Source of the DNA: an uncultured Clostridia bacterium | GTDB lineage: Bacteria > Bacillota > Clostridia > Christensenellales > Aristaeellaceae | Assembly: GCA_944333055.1 (NCBI GenBank) | Contig: CALVKT010000028.1 | Span: 1 to 55,274, forward strand | DNA length: 55,274 bases | Direction of reading: 5' to 3' | In this document: one piece after another, positions 48,958-55,274 of the stretch | Position numbering within the stretch: the first letter of the stretch is position 1 | Layout of the letters: each line of letters begins with the position of its first letter | Made by a program: the position numbers and the translations under genes | The notes under the pieces: generated by a model | The model's input: only the letters and a program-made list of their open reading frames with translations | What the model was told of the DNA's origin: nothing | The model's database searches: none

Positions 48958-49329
48958 ATGAAGATGATAATCCAACCATCTTCCATGGTACCCATATACG
49001 AACAGATTGTGGACCAGATCAAAACGTTGATCCGAAAGGGCGAGCTGAAAGAAAATGACGGCCTGCCTTCGGTGCGCGCGCTGGCAAAGGAACTGAGAAT
49101 CAGCGCCCTGACCGTGAAAAAAGCGTATGACACCCTGGAAAGCGACGGCTTCGTCATCACCGTGCACGGGAAAGGGACGTATGTGGCGGCAACCAATTCG
49201 GACCTTCTGCTTGAAGAGCAGAAGAAGGAGTTGGAGGCCGACCTGGATCAAGCCATTCAAAAGGGCAGGCGCTTGGGGATCAGCGATGAAGAGATCAGGG
49301 CCCTGTTTGAACTCATCTTGGAGGGTTGA
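48958..49329 (+). CDS. GntR-family (YtrA-type) repressor
   Basis: 123 residues. N-terminal winged helix-turn-helix (PIYEQIVDQIKTLIRKGELKENDGLPSVRALAKELRISALTVKKAYDTLESDGFVITVHGKGTYV) and a short C-terminal helical dimerisation region, as in YtrA. These usually repress the ABC operon in which they lie and respond to cell-wall stress. GAGGAGG precedes ATG 48958. Four bases separate it from the ATPase start. Phased repeats in its promoter are probably its operator. Confidence 0.93.
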   Translation: MKMIIQPSSMVPIYEQIVDQIKTLIRKGELKENDGLPSVRALAKELRISALTVKKAYDTLESDGFVITVHGKGTYVAATNSDLLLEEQKKELEADLDQAIQKGRRLGISDEEIRALFELILEG

Positions 49330-49332
49330 CAG

Positions 49333-50184
49333 ATGTTGGAGCTTCAGAATGTAAAAAAGGCGTACAAGAATTTCTCTTTGGACTGTTCCATGCGCGTGAA
49401 AGAGGGGCAGATTACCGGGCTGGTCGGGCAGAACGGCGCGGGCAAGAGCACCGCTTTCAAAGCCGCTCTGGGGCTGATCTCCTTTGACGGCGGGCGCATT
49501 ACCCTCTTCGGCAAAGACATCAAAGCGCTTTCCTCCAAGGATAGAGCGCGCATTGGCGTCGTCTTTCCCGATTCGGGGTTCAGCGGTTACCTGACCGTCA
49601 AGGACATCGTTCCCGTTTTGAAAAACCTGTACAGCGCATTTGACGCGCCGTTTTTGATCGAGCAGGCGGGCCGATTCGGATTGCCGCTCAATCAGCAAAT
49701 CAAAGCGTTTTCCACCGGCATGAAGGCCAAGCTCAAGGTGTTGATCGCCATATCGCACCATGCAAATCTGCTGATTCTGGATGAACCCACGTTGGGGTTG
49801 GATGTGGTGGCCAGGGACGAACTGCTGTTCATGCTGCGCGAATACATGGAGCAGGACGAGAGACGAGCGATTCTGATCAGCTCTCACCTCTCCGCCGATT
49901 TGGAGACGCTATGCGACGATCTGTACATGATACACAGGGGCAGGATCGTGCTGCATGAAGACACGGATGTGCTGCTCAGCGATTATGCCCTGCTCAAGAT
50001 GGATCGGGCGCAGTTTGACACGCTGGACAAGCGGTTCATCCTTTCCTGCAAAGATGAACCTTACGGGTATAGCTGCCTGACCAACCAAAGGCAGTTTTAC
50101 ATGGAGAACTATCCGCAGGTTGCCATCGAAAAGGGCAGCATAGACGGCATGATGACCATGATGATCAAGGGGGTAAGCGCATGA
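49333..50184 (+). CDS. ABC transporter ATPase, YtrB/Ecs-like
   Basis: 283 residues: GQNGAGKSTAFKA, FSTGMKAKLK (signature variant), LLILDEPTLGLD, SSHLSADLE. C-terminal extension of about 70 residues (SDYALLKMDRAQFDTLDKRF). With the downstream permease it forms an exporter or sensor-linked ABC of unknown substrate. Its stop overlaps the permease start (ATGA). Confidence 0.93.
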   Translation: MLELQNVKKAYKNFSLDCSMRVKEGQITGLVGQNGAGKSTAFKAALGLISFDGGRITLFGKDIKALSSKDRARIGVVFPDSGFSGYLTVKDIVPVLKNLYSAFDAPFLIEQAGRFGLPLNQQIKAFSTGMKAKLKVLIAISHHANLLILDEPTLGLDVVARDELLFMLREYMEQDERRAILISSHLSADLETLCDDLYMIHRGRIVLHEDTDVLLSDYALLKMDRAQFDTLDKRFILSCKDEPYGYSCLTNQRQFYMENYPQVAIEKGSIDGMMTMMIKGVSA

Positions 50185-50834
50185 AGGGGCTTCTGATCAA
50201 AGACATGCGGCTGATGAAAGCGCAACGAAACTTTTTCGCGATGGTGGCCATTCTGGCCGTCGTCCTGTCCTTTTCCACGCAGGATATTTCCTTCATCGTC
50301 GGCTATCTCGGCTGTATGATGCCGCAATTTGTGTTGAGCACCATCAGTTATGACGAGTTCGACAACGGATATGCCTTCCTCTTCACACTGCCCATCAGCC
50401 GAAAAGGGTACGTCCTTGAAAAGTACTGTTTCGGTCTGTTGCTGTGCGCTGCTTCGCTCGCTTTGGCGGTGTTGCTCTCCTACGGCGTAGGACTGGCAAA
50501 GGGCGTGCGTGATTTTCAGAGCACGTGGGTGGCTGTGCCGATTGTGTTTTCGGCCACGGCGGTGCTTCTTTCGATCCTCCTTCCGCTTCACTTGAAGTTC
50601 GGGGCGGAAAAAGCGAGATTTGCCATCATCGGCGTGATCGGCGCGATATTCGTCCTCGTCTATGCCGTTGTAAAGATTCCGGGGGTCTTCGGGATCGATA
50701 TGAAGCAGTTTGCCTCCGCCATATACGCGCTCAATCACGTCGCCCTGACGGCCGGCGCGCTCGCTTTTGCCTTGTGCATCGCGCTGTTGTCCATGAAAAT
50801 CAGCACGGCGATCCTGTGCAGGCGAGAGTTTTGA
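50181..50834 (+). CDS. ABC-2-type permease
   Basis: 217 residues with six transmembrane helices (NFFAMVAILAVVLSF, YLGCMMPQFVLSTISY, CFGLLLCAASLALAVLLSYG and so on), a small-ABC2_membrane_5-like protein. Third gene of the gntR operon; no terminator was found directly after it, but hairpins follow in the next 180 bases. Confidence 0.88.
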   Translation: MKGLLIKDMRLMKAQRNFFAMVAILAVVLSFSTQDISFIVGYLGCMMPQFVLSTISYDEFDNGYAFLFTLPISRKGYVLEKYCFGLLLCAASLALAVLLSYGVGLAKGVRDFQSTWVAVPIVFSATAVLLSILLPLHLKFGAEKARFAIIGVIGAIFVLVYAVVKIPGVFGIDMKQFASAIYALNHVALTAGALAFALCIALLSMKISTAILCRREF

Positions 50835-51171
50835 GCGAGTGCTGTGGAAGGCGGAAGCCTCCGTGCAGCCCCGCATGCGCAGGCTTCAGGCACAGGCTTG
50901 CCGTCATCCTCTTCCTGCGCGCGATGCGCACGGCCCAAAAAGGATGACGGAGGCGGCGTGCAGCCCGGGGCGCTTATCCCCACCTTGTGGACATGCTGAA
51001 AGGGATGCGCAAGCCGCATCCCTCGCCGTCATTCCCTCGGCCTTCCCCTTGCCCGGCGCGTGCACCGGGACGAGCGCCCGCCGGCCTTGCCATCGAGCGC
51101 CGCGAAGCGAAGAAGGGGCGGCGGAGACTTCCCCAAGCGGGGCCAGCGGCCCCGGCGTTCTCCCCTCCCCG
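50835..51171. other. intergenic region, 337 bp, hairpin-rich
   Basis: Holds an inverted repeat CCGTCATCCT (50901-50910) with AGGATGACGG (50941-50950), a hairpin AGGGATGCG/CGCATCCCT (51001-51023) and the dispersed repeat at 51098-51166. No gene was found. Confidence 0.6.
51098..51166 (+). repeat. dispersed intergenic hairpin repeat, copy D
   Basis: GCGCCGCGAAGCGAAGAAGG, then hairpin GGGGCCAGCGGCCCC and CGTTCTCCCC. Lies at the 3' end of the AlkD-like gene. Confidence 0.65.
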
Positions 51172-51846
51172 TCATACGCGCAGACCCCGCAGCCGCGCCT
51201 TGCGCTCAGGCGGAATCTTCGCGCTCTCCAGCGCCTTGCGAATCGCCCGGTTGTGCGTCCATGGCGGCAGGCGGCGGTTCTCGATGAACGGATACGTCGC
51301 CTCGTATTGCCGGGAAAGCGCCTCGGCGAAGTACCACGCGACAGCCATGTTCACGTAGTATTCCTCCCGGCGCAGCGCCGCAGCCATCTCCAGCTGCGAG
51401 GCATCGAACGCATCGCCCAGATACCAGCGCAGCAGGCAGACCAGCCCGAAGCGCACCGTATAGGGATGACCGTCGGCGAGCCAGCGACGGATTTCCGGCA
51501 GCAGGCGCGGCAGATCGCCCGCCAGCGCGGCGGGGATGAGCTGATCGCACGTCGCCCAGTTGTCCACATGCGGCAGGAAATGGTGGACAAGACCAAGGCA
51601 TGCGCCAAAGTCCCGCTCCTGCGCGATGAGGAAGGCGTGCAGCTGGTTCTCCTCAAACAGCGCGTGCGGCAGATCGCGCAGAAACGCCTCCGCCTGCGGC
51701 GTGCCCCGCAGCGATTTCGCCAGCGCGCGCAGCTGCGGCGTGCGCACGCCGAGGATCGCCTGCGGATCGACGCCGGGGATCAGCCTGCGCTGAAAGTCGC
51801 GATACGCCGCGTCCTGCATGGAGAAAAGCGCATCTTCAATCCGCAT
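51172..51846 (-). CDS. AlkD-like DNA alkylation repair protein
   Basis: 224 residues of alpha-helical HEAT-like repeats: YRDFQRRLIPGVDPQAILGVRTPQLRALAKSL, VDNWATCDQLIP (the conserved Asp/Trp region of AlkD), GHPYTVRFGLVCLLRWYLGD and AVAWYFAEALSRQ. AlkD removes alkylated purines without base flipping; some homologues lack activity. GAGGAGGCAGGC precedes ATG 51846. Stands alone. Confidence 0.85.
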   Translation of the reverse strand: MRIEDALFSMQDAAYRDFQRRLIPGVDPQAILGVRTPQLRALAKSLRGTPQAEAFLRDLPHALFEENQLHAFLIAQERDFGACLGLVHHFLPHVDNWATCDQLIPAALAGDLPRLLPEIRRWLADGHPYTVRFGLVCLLRWYLGDAFDASQLEMAAALRREEYYVNMAVAWYFAEALSRQYEATYPFIENRRLPPWTHNRAIRKALESAKIPPERKARLRGLRV

Positions 51847-51982
51847 GCCTGCCTCCTCGTCCGCCGCTTCCCCCGTGGAGGAGCGGGCATTTTCCTGTGT
51901 CCATCATCATCCGTTGAGAATCGCCACGCCATCCCCGATCATCCCGGCCGTCCGCACCGGCAACGGGCCGGGCACCATGCAA

Positions 51983-52045
51983 AAGGCCGCTTCATGCCGG
52001 CAGTCGGCGCGTTCAAGCTCCTGTCCGCCTGCATGAAGCGGCCTT
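51983..52045 (-). terminator. long hairpin terminator after the SH3-repeat gene
   Basis: AAGGCCGCTTCATGC (51983-51997) and GCATGAAGCGGCCTT (52031-52045), perfect 15-bp arms, 33-base loop, with TTTTGC following on the minus strand. Confidence 0.75.
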
Positions 52046-52064
52046 CTTCGTCTCGCTGTGCGCG

Positions 52065-53021
52065 TCAATACGTCAGGCGCGGCGTGGCCTGCTCCACCGG
52101 CACAAAGCCGGTCGTCCCATCTGCGAGCTGCACGTGCAGGTACTGCGTGCCCACGCCCAGCACGGTCGCCAGCGTGCCGTTTTGCGCCTTGCCGATGCAG
52201 CTGCCCGTGTGCAGATAGTACAGCGGCACCGCGCCCGTCTCGCTGCTGAGCGTGACTTCGGGACGACTGTCGTACACCCCGCTCGCCGCCCGGCCGGTGC
52301 ACAGGTATGCTTCCATCATGTAGCCCTCGATGCCGCCCGTCTCCCCGCCGACGCGCACGCGATACCAGCCGTTCTCCGGGCCGGAGAGCAGCTCCACCTG
52401 CGTGCCGCTGTAATACTTGCCGTAGGAGATCGCGTTTCGATCGGCCCTGGCGCGCAGGTGCAGCCTGTCCGCCGGGTTCGGGTTGTCAACCGTCGCCCAG
52501 CGTGCCTGCTGATCCTCTGCGCTAAACGAGATCCGGGGCGTCACGCAGTCCGCCGGAACGAGGCCGCATTTTCCATCCGCCGTCAACACGTGCAGGTACT
52601 TCGTGCCCACGCCCATCACGGTGAGCGCCTGACCGCTGTACACCTTGCCCACGTTCGATCCTGAGTAGAAGCTGACCAGATGCATGTCCTGCGTCAGCGT
52701 GACGGTGGGACGCATGTCCGCGACATCATCGCCCGCCGCGCCGACGGCCAGATACTTCGCCTTCATGTAGCCGTTCACGTCGCACACGCCGTTCCCCAGC
52801 CCCGCGCGCACGCGGTACCAGCCGTCCTTCGGGCCGGAGAGAATCTGCACGCGCGTGCCGTTGTAATACTTGCCGCTGGACTGCGCGCTCTCGCTCGGCG
52901 CCGTACGCAGGTTCAGCCTGTCCGCCGGGTTCGGGTTGTCAACCGTCGCCCACTCCGCCAAGGCGCCCGCGCCCAGCAGCATCATCCAAAGGGCCAGCAG
53001 GCATGCCGTCCATCTCTTCAT
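52065..53021 (-). CDS. secreted protein with bacterial SH3 repeats
   Basis: 318 residues. Signal peptide (CLLALWMMLLGAGALAEW), then two homologous halves of about 145 residues, each beginning WATVDNPNPADRL and containing SGKYYNGTRVQILSGPKDGWYRVR-type and GVGTKYLHV-type SH3b segments (four SH3b units). SH3b domains bind cell-wall peptides or surface polymers. No enzyme domain is present. A 33-bp identical stretch in the DNA (52467-52500 and 52919-52952) shows recent internal homogenisation. GGGAGG precedes ATG 53021. Confidence 0.85.
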   Translation of the reverse strand: MKRWTACLLALWMMLLGAGALAEWATVDNPNPADRLNLRTAPSESAQSSGKYYNGTRVQILSGPKDGWYRVRAGLGNGVCDVNGYMKAKYLAVGAAGDDVADMRPTVTLTQDMHLVSFYSGSNVGKVYSGQALTVMGVGTKYLHVLTADGKCGLVPADCVTPRISFSAEDQQARWATVDNPNPADRLHLRARADRNAISYGKYYSGTQVELLSGPENGWYRVRVGGETGGIEGYMMEAYLCTGRAASGVYDSRPEVTLSSETGAVPLYYLHTGSCIGKAQNGTLATVLGVGTQYLHVQLADGTTGFVPVEQATPRLTY

Positions 53022-53224
53022 CGCGTTGTCCTCCCATCTTTCCCACATGCGGCGCCCTCGCGCCTTCCTGTTCATATAACGAATGGGGGATGGAAATTCT
53101 TGCCGCTTCTCTGCTTTTTTTGCGAACCACCCACGAATTTGGGCGGTTCGCTTTGTCTTCCGCCGTGCAAGTGGATTCTCGTAATACCTCGCGCCTGTTT
53201 TTTCCACTGTTCACGCAAATCGTG

Positions 53225-53253
53225 TTGACAATTCCAAACCTCCCGTATATAAT
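53225..53253 (+). promoter_or_regulatory. consensus promoter of the FMN-binding/nitroreductase gene
   Basis: TTGACA (53225-53230), exactly 17 bp, TATAAT (53248-53253): a perfect consensus promoter. Confidence 0.92.
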
Positions 53254-53261
53254 TTATCCAG

Positions 53262-53281
53262 ATACTTATCTTCATAAGTAT
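53262..53281 (+). promoter_or_regulatory. candidate operator
   Basis: ATACTTAT-CTTC-ATAAGTAT (53262-53281), perfect 8-bp arms, just after the -10 box. A repressor is expected to act on the consensus promoter; the MarR gene at 54570 is a candidate (inferred). Confidence 0.7.
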
Positions 53282-53303
53282 TTAGAAAAAAGGAGGAAGG
53301 AAC

Positions 53304-54467
53304 ATGAAAAAGACTTTTGTCTGCGGGTTCTGCCTGCTGATGGCGTTGCTGATCGCCTGCGTCGCGTCTGCGGAAACGCTGACGGGCACGGCGACAGGCT
53401 TCGGCGGCGACGTCGTGGTGACGGTAGAACTGGAGAACGACGCCGTCAGCGCCATTCACATCACCGGCGAGAAGGAGACGTCCGAACTGGGCGGCGCGGC
53501 CATCGCACAGTACAACGAATCACTGACCGCTCTCTTTGCCGGGCGTCAGCTGCTGTTCGTCAATCCGTCTGAGATCGACACGGTCGCCGGTGCGACCGTC
53601 ACCTGTGAAGCCGTCGTCAAAGCACTTACGATCGCGCTTCAGGGGGAAGCCGCCAGCGACGCGCAGAAGGTCGCCAAGGACGTGACGAGCGTGAGCATGC
53701 CCGCCCTGAGCGACTGGCTGCATAATCGCACGAATGTCGCTGCCGCCAGCGGCGCGCGCGCGTTCCTGTCGGGCGAGGAAAACGCGCCGACGCGCGAACA
53801 GCTCGACCGCATTTTGCAGACGGCCAATAACTACATGTGGTGCCACAACCTCACCTCGCCGCACTTCATCGTCATCCGCGATCCGCAGGAGCAGCAGGCC
53901 CTGTTGGGCGACATGGGCATCACCGGCGACGGCACGGTGAAGGTGCTGGTGCTGGCCGACGGCGTGAGCGATCAGGCACACCACAAGGAACCGTATTCCC
54001 CACGCGACGCCGCGTTCGATGCGGAACACTATTGGCAGATGTACTACTGCATCTATGAAGCGGGCGAGGCGGCCAGCATGCTGAACCTCGCAGCCATCGC
54101 CGAAGGATTCCGCGTGCGCACCTACGGCGCCATCACGCTGTACAACCAGGGCGTAAAGGACGCCTTCCCGGACGGCAATGGCATTGACATCTGGTATGCG
54201 GGCGGCAATTTTGACGTCATTCAGGGCGCGAACTGGGACATCAGCAAGTACACGACGTCCAAGGACGGCACGCAGAAGTTCGACCATTCCTTCCGCGGCG
54301 GCTATGTGAACGGAGAACGAACCGGACGAATGGTCGACGTGGAAGGCAACCTGACGCTGCTGTGCGCCATCGTGATTGGCACGGTGGATGAGACGGACAC
54401 CGTGAGCAGCGCAACCGCCGCCAAGACCGGCACCGAGCCAAACGCGAACTACGACTTCTGGGATTGA
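53304..54467 (+). CDS. secreted FMN-binding domain / nitroreductase-like protein
   Basis: 387 residues. Signal peptide to about residue 23 (LIACVASA). Residues 25-110 are an FMN_bind domain with DTVAGATVT (residues 92-100), the motif in which Thr98 receives FMN by ApbE. Residues about 130-360 look like a nitroreductase fold (LSDWLHNRTNVAAASGARAF, EQLDRILQTANNYMWCHNLTSPHFIVIRD). A covalently flavinylated extracytoplasmic reductase is therefore likely; electron acceptor unknown. ATG 53304 has AAGGAGG upstream. No apbE gene is visible here. Confidence 0.85.
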   Translation: MKKTFVCGFCLLMALLIACVASAETLTGTATGFGGDVVVTVELENDAVSAIHITGEKETSELGGAAIAQYNESLTALFAGRQLLFVNPSEIDTVAGATVTCEAVVKALTIALQGEAASDAQKVAKDVTSVSMPALSDWLHNRTNVAAASGARAFLSGEENAPTREQLDRILQTANNYMWCHNLTSPHFIVIRDPQEQQALLGDMGITGDGTVKVLVLADGVSDQAHHKEPYSPRDAAFDAEHYWQMYYCIYEAGEAASMLNLAAIAEGFRVRTYGAITLYNQGVKDAFPDGNGIDIWYAGGNFDVIQGANWDISKYTTSKDGTQKFDHSFRGGYVNGERTGRMVDVEGNLTLLCAIVIGTVDETDTVSSATAAKTGTEPNANYDFWD

Positions 54468-54481
54468 TCTCTCCCCTTGCC

Positions 54482-54512
54482 AAAGCGGGGCCGGCACTGT
54501 CGGCTCCGCTTT
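54482..54512 (+). terminator. Rho-independent terminator
   Basis: AAAGCGGGGCCG (54482-54493) and CGGCTCCGCTTT (54501-54512) with one mismatch, followed by T-rich sequence. It lies just after the FMN-binding gene. Confidence 0.8.
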
Positions 54513-54539
54513 TGACATTTCATGCGAATATGGTATAAT
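54512..54539 (+). promoter_or_regulatory. promoter of the marR-like gene
   Basis: TTGACA (54512-54517), 16-bp spacer, TATAAT (54534-54539). The -35 box overlaps the end of the preceding terminator. Confidence 0.82.
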
Positions 54540-54569
54540 ACAGCCATGTCGCATAAGGAAGTGAATCGC

Positions 54570-55064
54570 TTGGATCCTCAAAACTCCTTTGTCTTCAGCC
54601 GAAACCTGCATCGCTCTTTTTCGGCATACAGCACCTGTCTGCAGCGGCTGACCAATCAGGCATTCCACGCGTTGTCCGCGCAGTATGCGCTTGAAAAGCC
54701 GCTGACCTTCTCTCACAACTTCATCCTGCAAGCCCTGTATTATCAGGAAAAGCCGCTGACGCTTGCGGAAATCAGCCGTCGAGGCGGGCAAGCCATGCCC
54801 AATGTGTCCGTGGCCGCCAATGAGCTGCGCGCAAACGGGCTTATCCTCTGTCAAAGGCTCGCGGATGACCGGCGCAAGTATGCGGTCGAGTTGACAGCGC
54901 TCGGCAGGCGCGTCTGCGATGATTATTTGACCCATCACCTGCCTCGGATCTACGAACATCTCTTCGCCGGATTTACATCCGAAGAACGCGATGCGTTGTT
55001 TCGTGCGCTTGAGCACCTTGAGAACAACGCAAAGCAATGCCTGATGCAGATGGACGACGCATGA
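54570..55064 (+). CDS. MarR-family transcriptional regulator
   Basis: 164 residues. Winged helix-turn-helix: LTLAEISRRGGQAMPNVSVAANELRANGLILCQRLADDRRKYAVELTALGRRVC, with flanking dimerisation helices. The start is set at TTG 54570 because AAGGAAG (54555-54561) precedes it by eight bases, whereas ATG 54546 lies at the predicted transcription start and would have no leader. It is next to the redox-type secreted protein, whose promoter carries a perfect palindrome. Codon use is less GC-rich than average here. Confidence 0.9.
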   Translation: MDPQNSFVFSRNLHRSFSAYSTCLQRLTNQAFHALSAQYALEKPLTFSHNFILQALYYQEKPLTLAEISRRGGQAMPNVSVAANELRANGLILCQRLADDRRKYAVELTALGRRVCDDYLTHHLPRIYEHLFAGFTSEERDALFRALEHLENNAKQCLMQMDDA

Positions 55065-55176
55065 TGCAGTTTGGAAATAATCCGGAAAGAGAGTCTCGCA
55101 ATCCCCCGCTCCCGGTCGTTCCATCTCCGCCCGTTTCCGCCACGGACAAATGATCTGAAAATCAATCGATGTTCAA

Positions 55177-55228
55177 TTCCAAAACGAAAAAGCCCCAAAC
55201 ATATGTCTGGGGCTTTTCCGTTTTGGAA
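55177..55228 (-). terminator. rRNA operon terminator
   Basis: A 20-bp stem with one mismatch (TTCCAAAACG...AAAGCCCCA on one side, TGGGGCTTTT...CGTTTTGGAA on the other) directly beyond the 5S gene end. It can work in both directions and also ends the MarR transcript. Confidence 0.9.
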
Positions 55229-55274
55229 TCCGGCAACGTCCTACTCTCCCGGGCCGTCTCCAGCCAAGTACCAT
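55229..55274 (-). rRNA. rrf: 5S ribosomal RNA, 3' part (runs off window)
   Basis: On the minus strand the sequence from the window edge reads ATGGTACTTGGCTGGAGACG, then continues to end in GTTGCCGGA, the conserved 3' half of bacterial 5S rRNA (GGAGAGTAGGACGTTGCC box). About 46 of about 117 bases lie here; the rest and probably 23S/16S lie beyond the window. Confidence 0.93.

Noticed and set aside
53520-55124. 534-codon minus-strand frame
   Set aside because: Antisense to the FMN-binding and MarR genes; no RBS.
1-55274. tRNA genes and riboswitches
   Set aside because: I looked for clover-leaf and common riboswitch consensus patterns in intergenic gaps but saw none that I could support; a covariance-model scan would be decisive.

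Overview
The window looks like a chromosomal segment of an anaerobic, GC-rich member of the Bacillota, class Clostridia. Signs of this are the electron-bifurcating [FeFe]-hydrogenase genes, an NfnAB-type transhydrogenase, rubrerythrin, LCP and CapA-type envelope genes, Gram-positive-style Shine-Dalgarno sites and many TTGACA-N17-TATAAT-type promoters. The genus cannot be read from the sequence. Because codons are GC-rich, long antisense ORFs shadow most real genes; they were left out.

Layout. 1-5.2 kb: the end of an ABC exporter, a small membrane-anchored protein, then a minus-strand block (CapA-like phosphoesterase, LCP protein, archaeal-type phosphoglycerate mutase). 5.3-12.5 kb: a predicted DNA-binding protein, a ferredoxin-type aldo/keto reductase, a His-rich Zn/Cd P-type ATPase with a nearby SmtB/CzrA-like ArsR regulator, and a cell-surface protein. 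12.4-15.4 kb: rubrerythrin, a glycosyltransferase and a divergent XRE regulator. 15.4-23.9 kb: the bifurcating hydrogenase operon (NuoE-like, GHKL ATPase, thioredoxin-like ferredoxin, NuoF-like HydB, HydA). It is preceded by a probable H2-sensing operon (DRTGG protein, RsbW-like kinase, sensory [FeFe] hydrogenase, second DRTGG protein, PHP phosphoesterase). 24.0-28.6 kb: MarR, cytidylate-kinase-like and MATE genes, an AT-richer stretch with a possible attenuator, then a membrane protein and a second cytidylate-kinase-like gene. 28.8-31.1 kb: NfnB/NfnA. 31.2-32.9 kb: small accessory genes. 33-40.8 kb: two ABC transporter sets resembling the Gld system with GldG-like, DUF4340-like and NEW3-type proteins. 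41-43.7 kb: a secreted protein, a YqeC homologue and a P1-family peptidase. 43.8-48.7 kb: a second hydrogenase locus (two small thioredoxin-like ferredoxins, a PAS-containing sensory hydrogenase, a SpoIIE-type phosphatase, a monomeric [FeFe] hydrogenase). 48.9-50.8 kb: a GntR/YtrA-regulated ABC transporter. 51-55 kb: an AlkD-like protein, an SH3-repeat secreted protein, a secreted FMN-binding/nitroreductase-like protein and a MarR regulator. The window ends in the 3' part of a minus-strand 5S rRNA gene, the distal end of an rRNA operon.

How the parts fit. The metabolic core is disposal and interconversion of reductant: HydABC (ferredoxin plus NADH to H2), NfnAB (NADPH with ferredoxin and NADH) and a monomeric hydrogenase. 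Two sensory hydrogenases sit next to regulatory ATPase, kinase or phosphatase genes. I infer that H2 or redox level is passed into protein-phosphorylation (partner-switching) control of these operons; the targets are not visible here. This is the best candidate for an incompletely described system in the window.

All functional calls come from motif reading without database searches.
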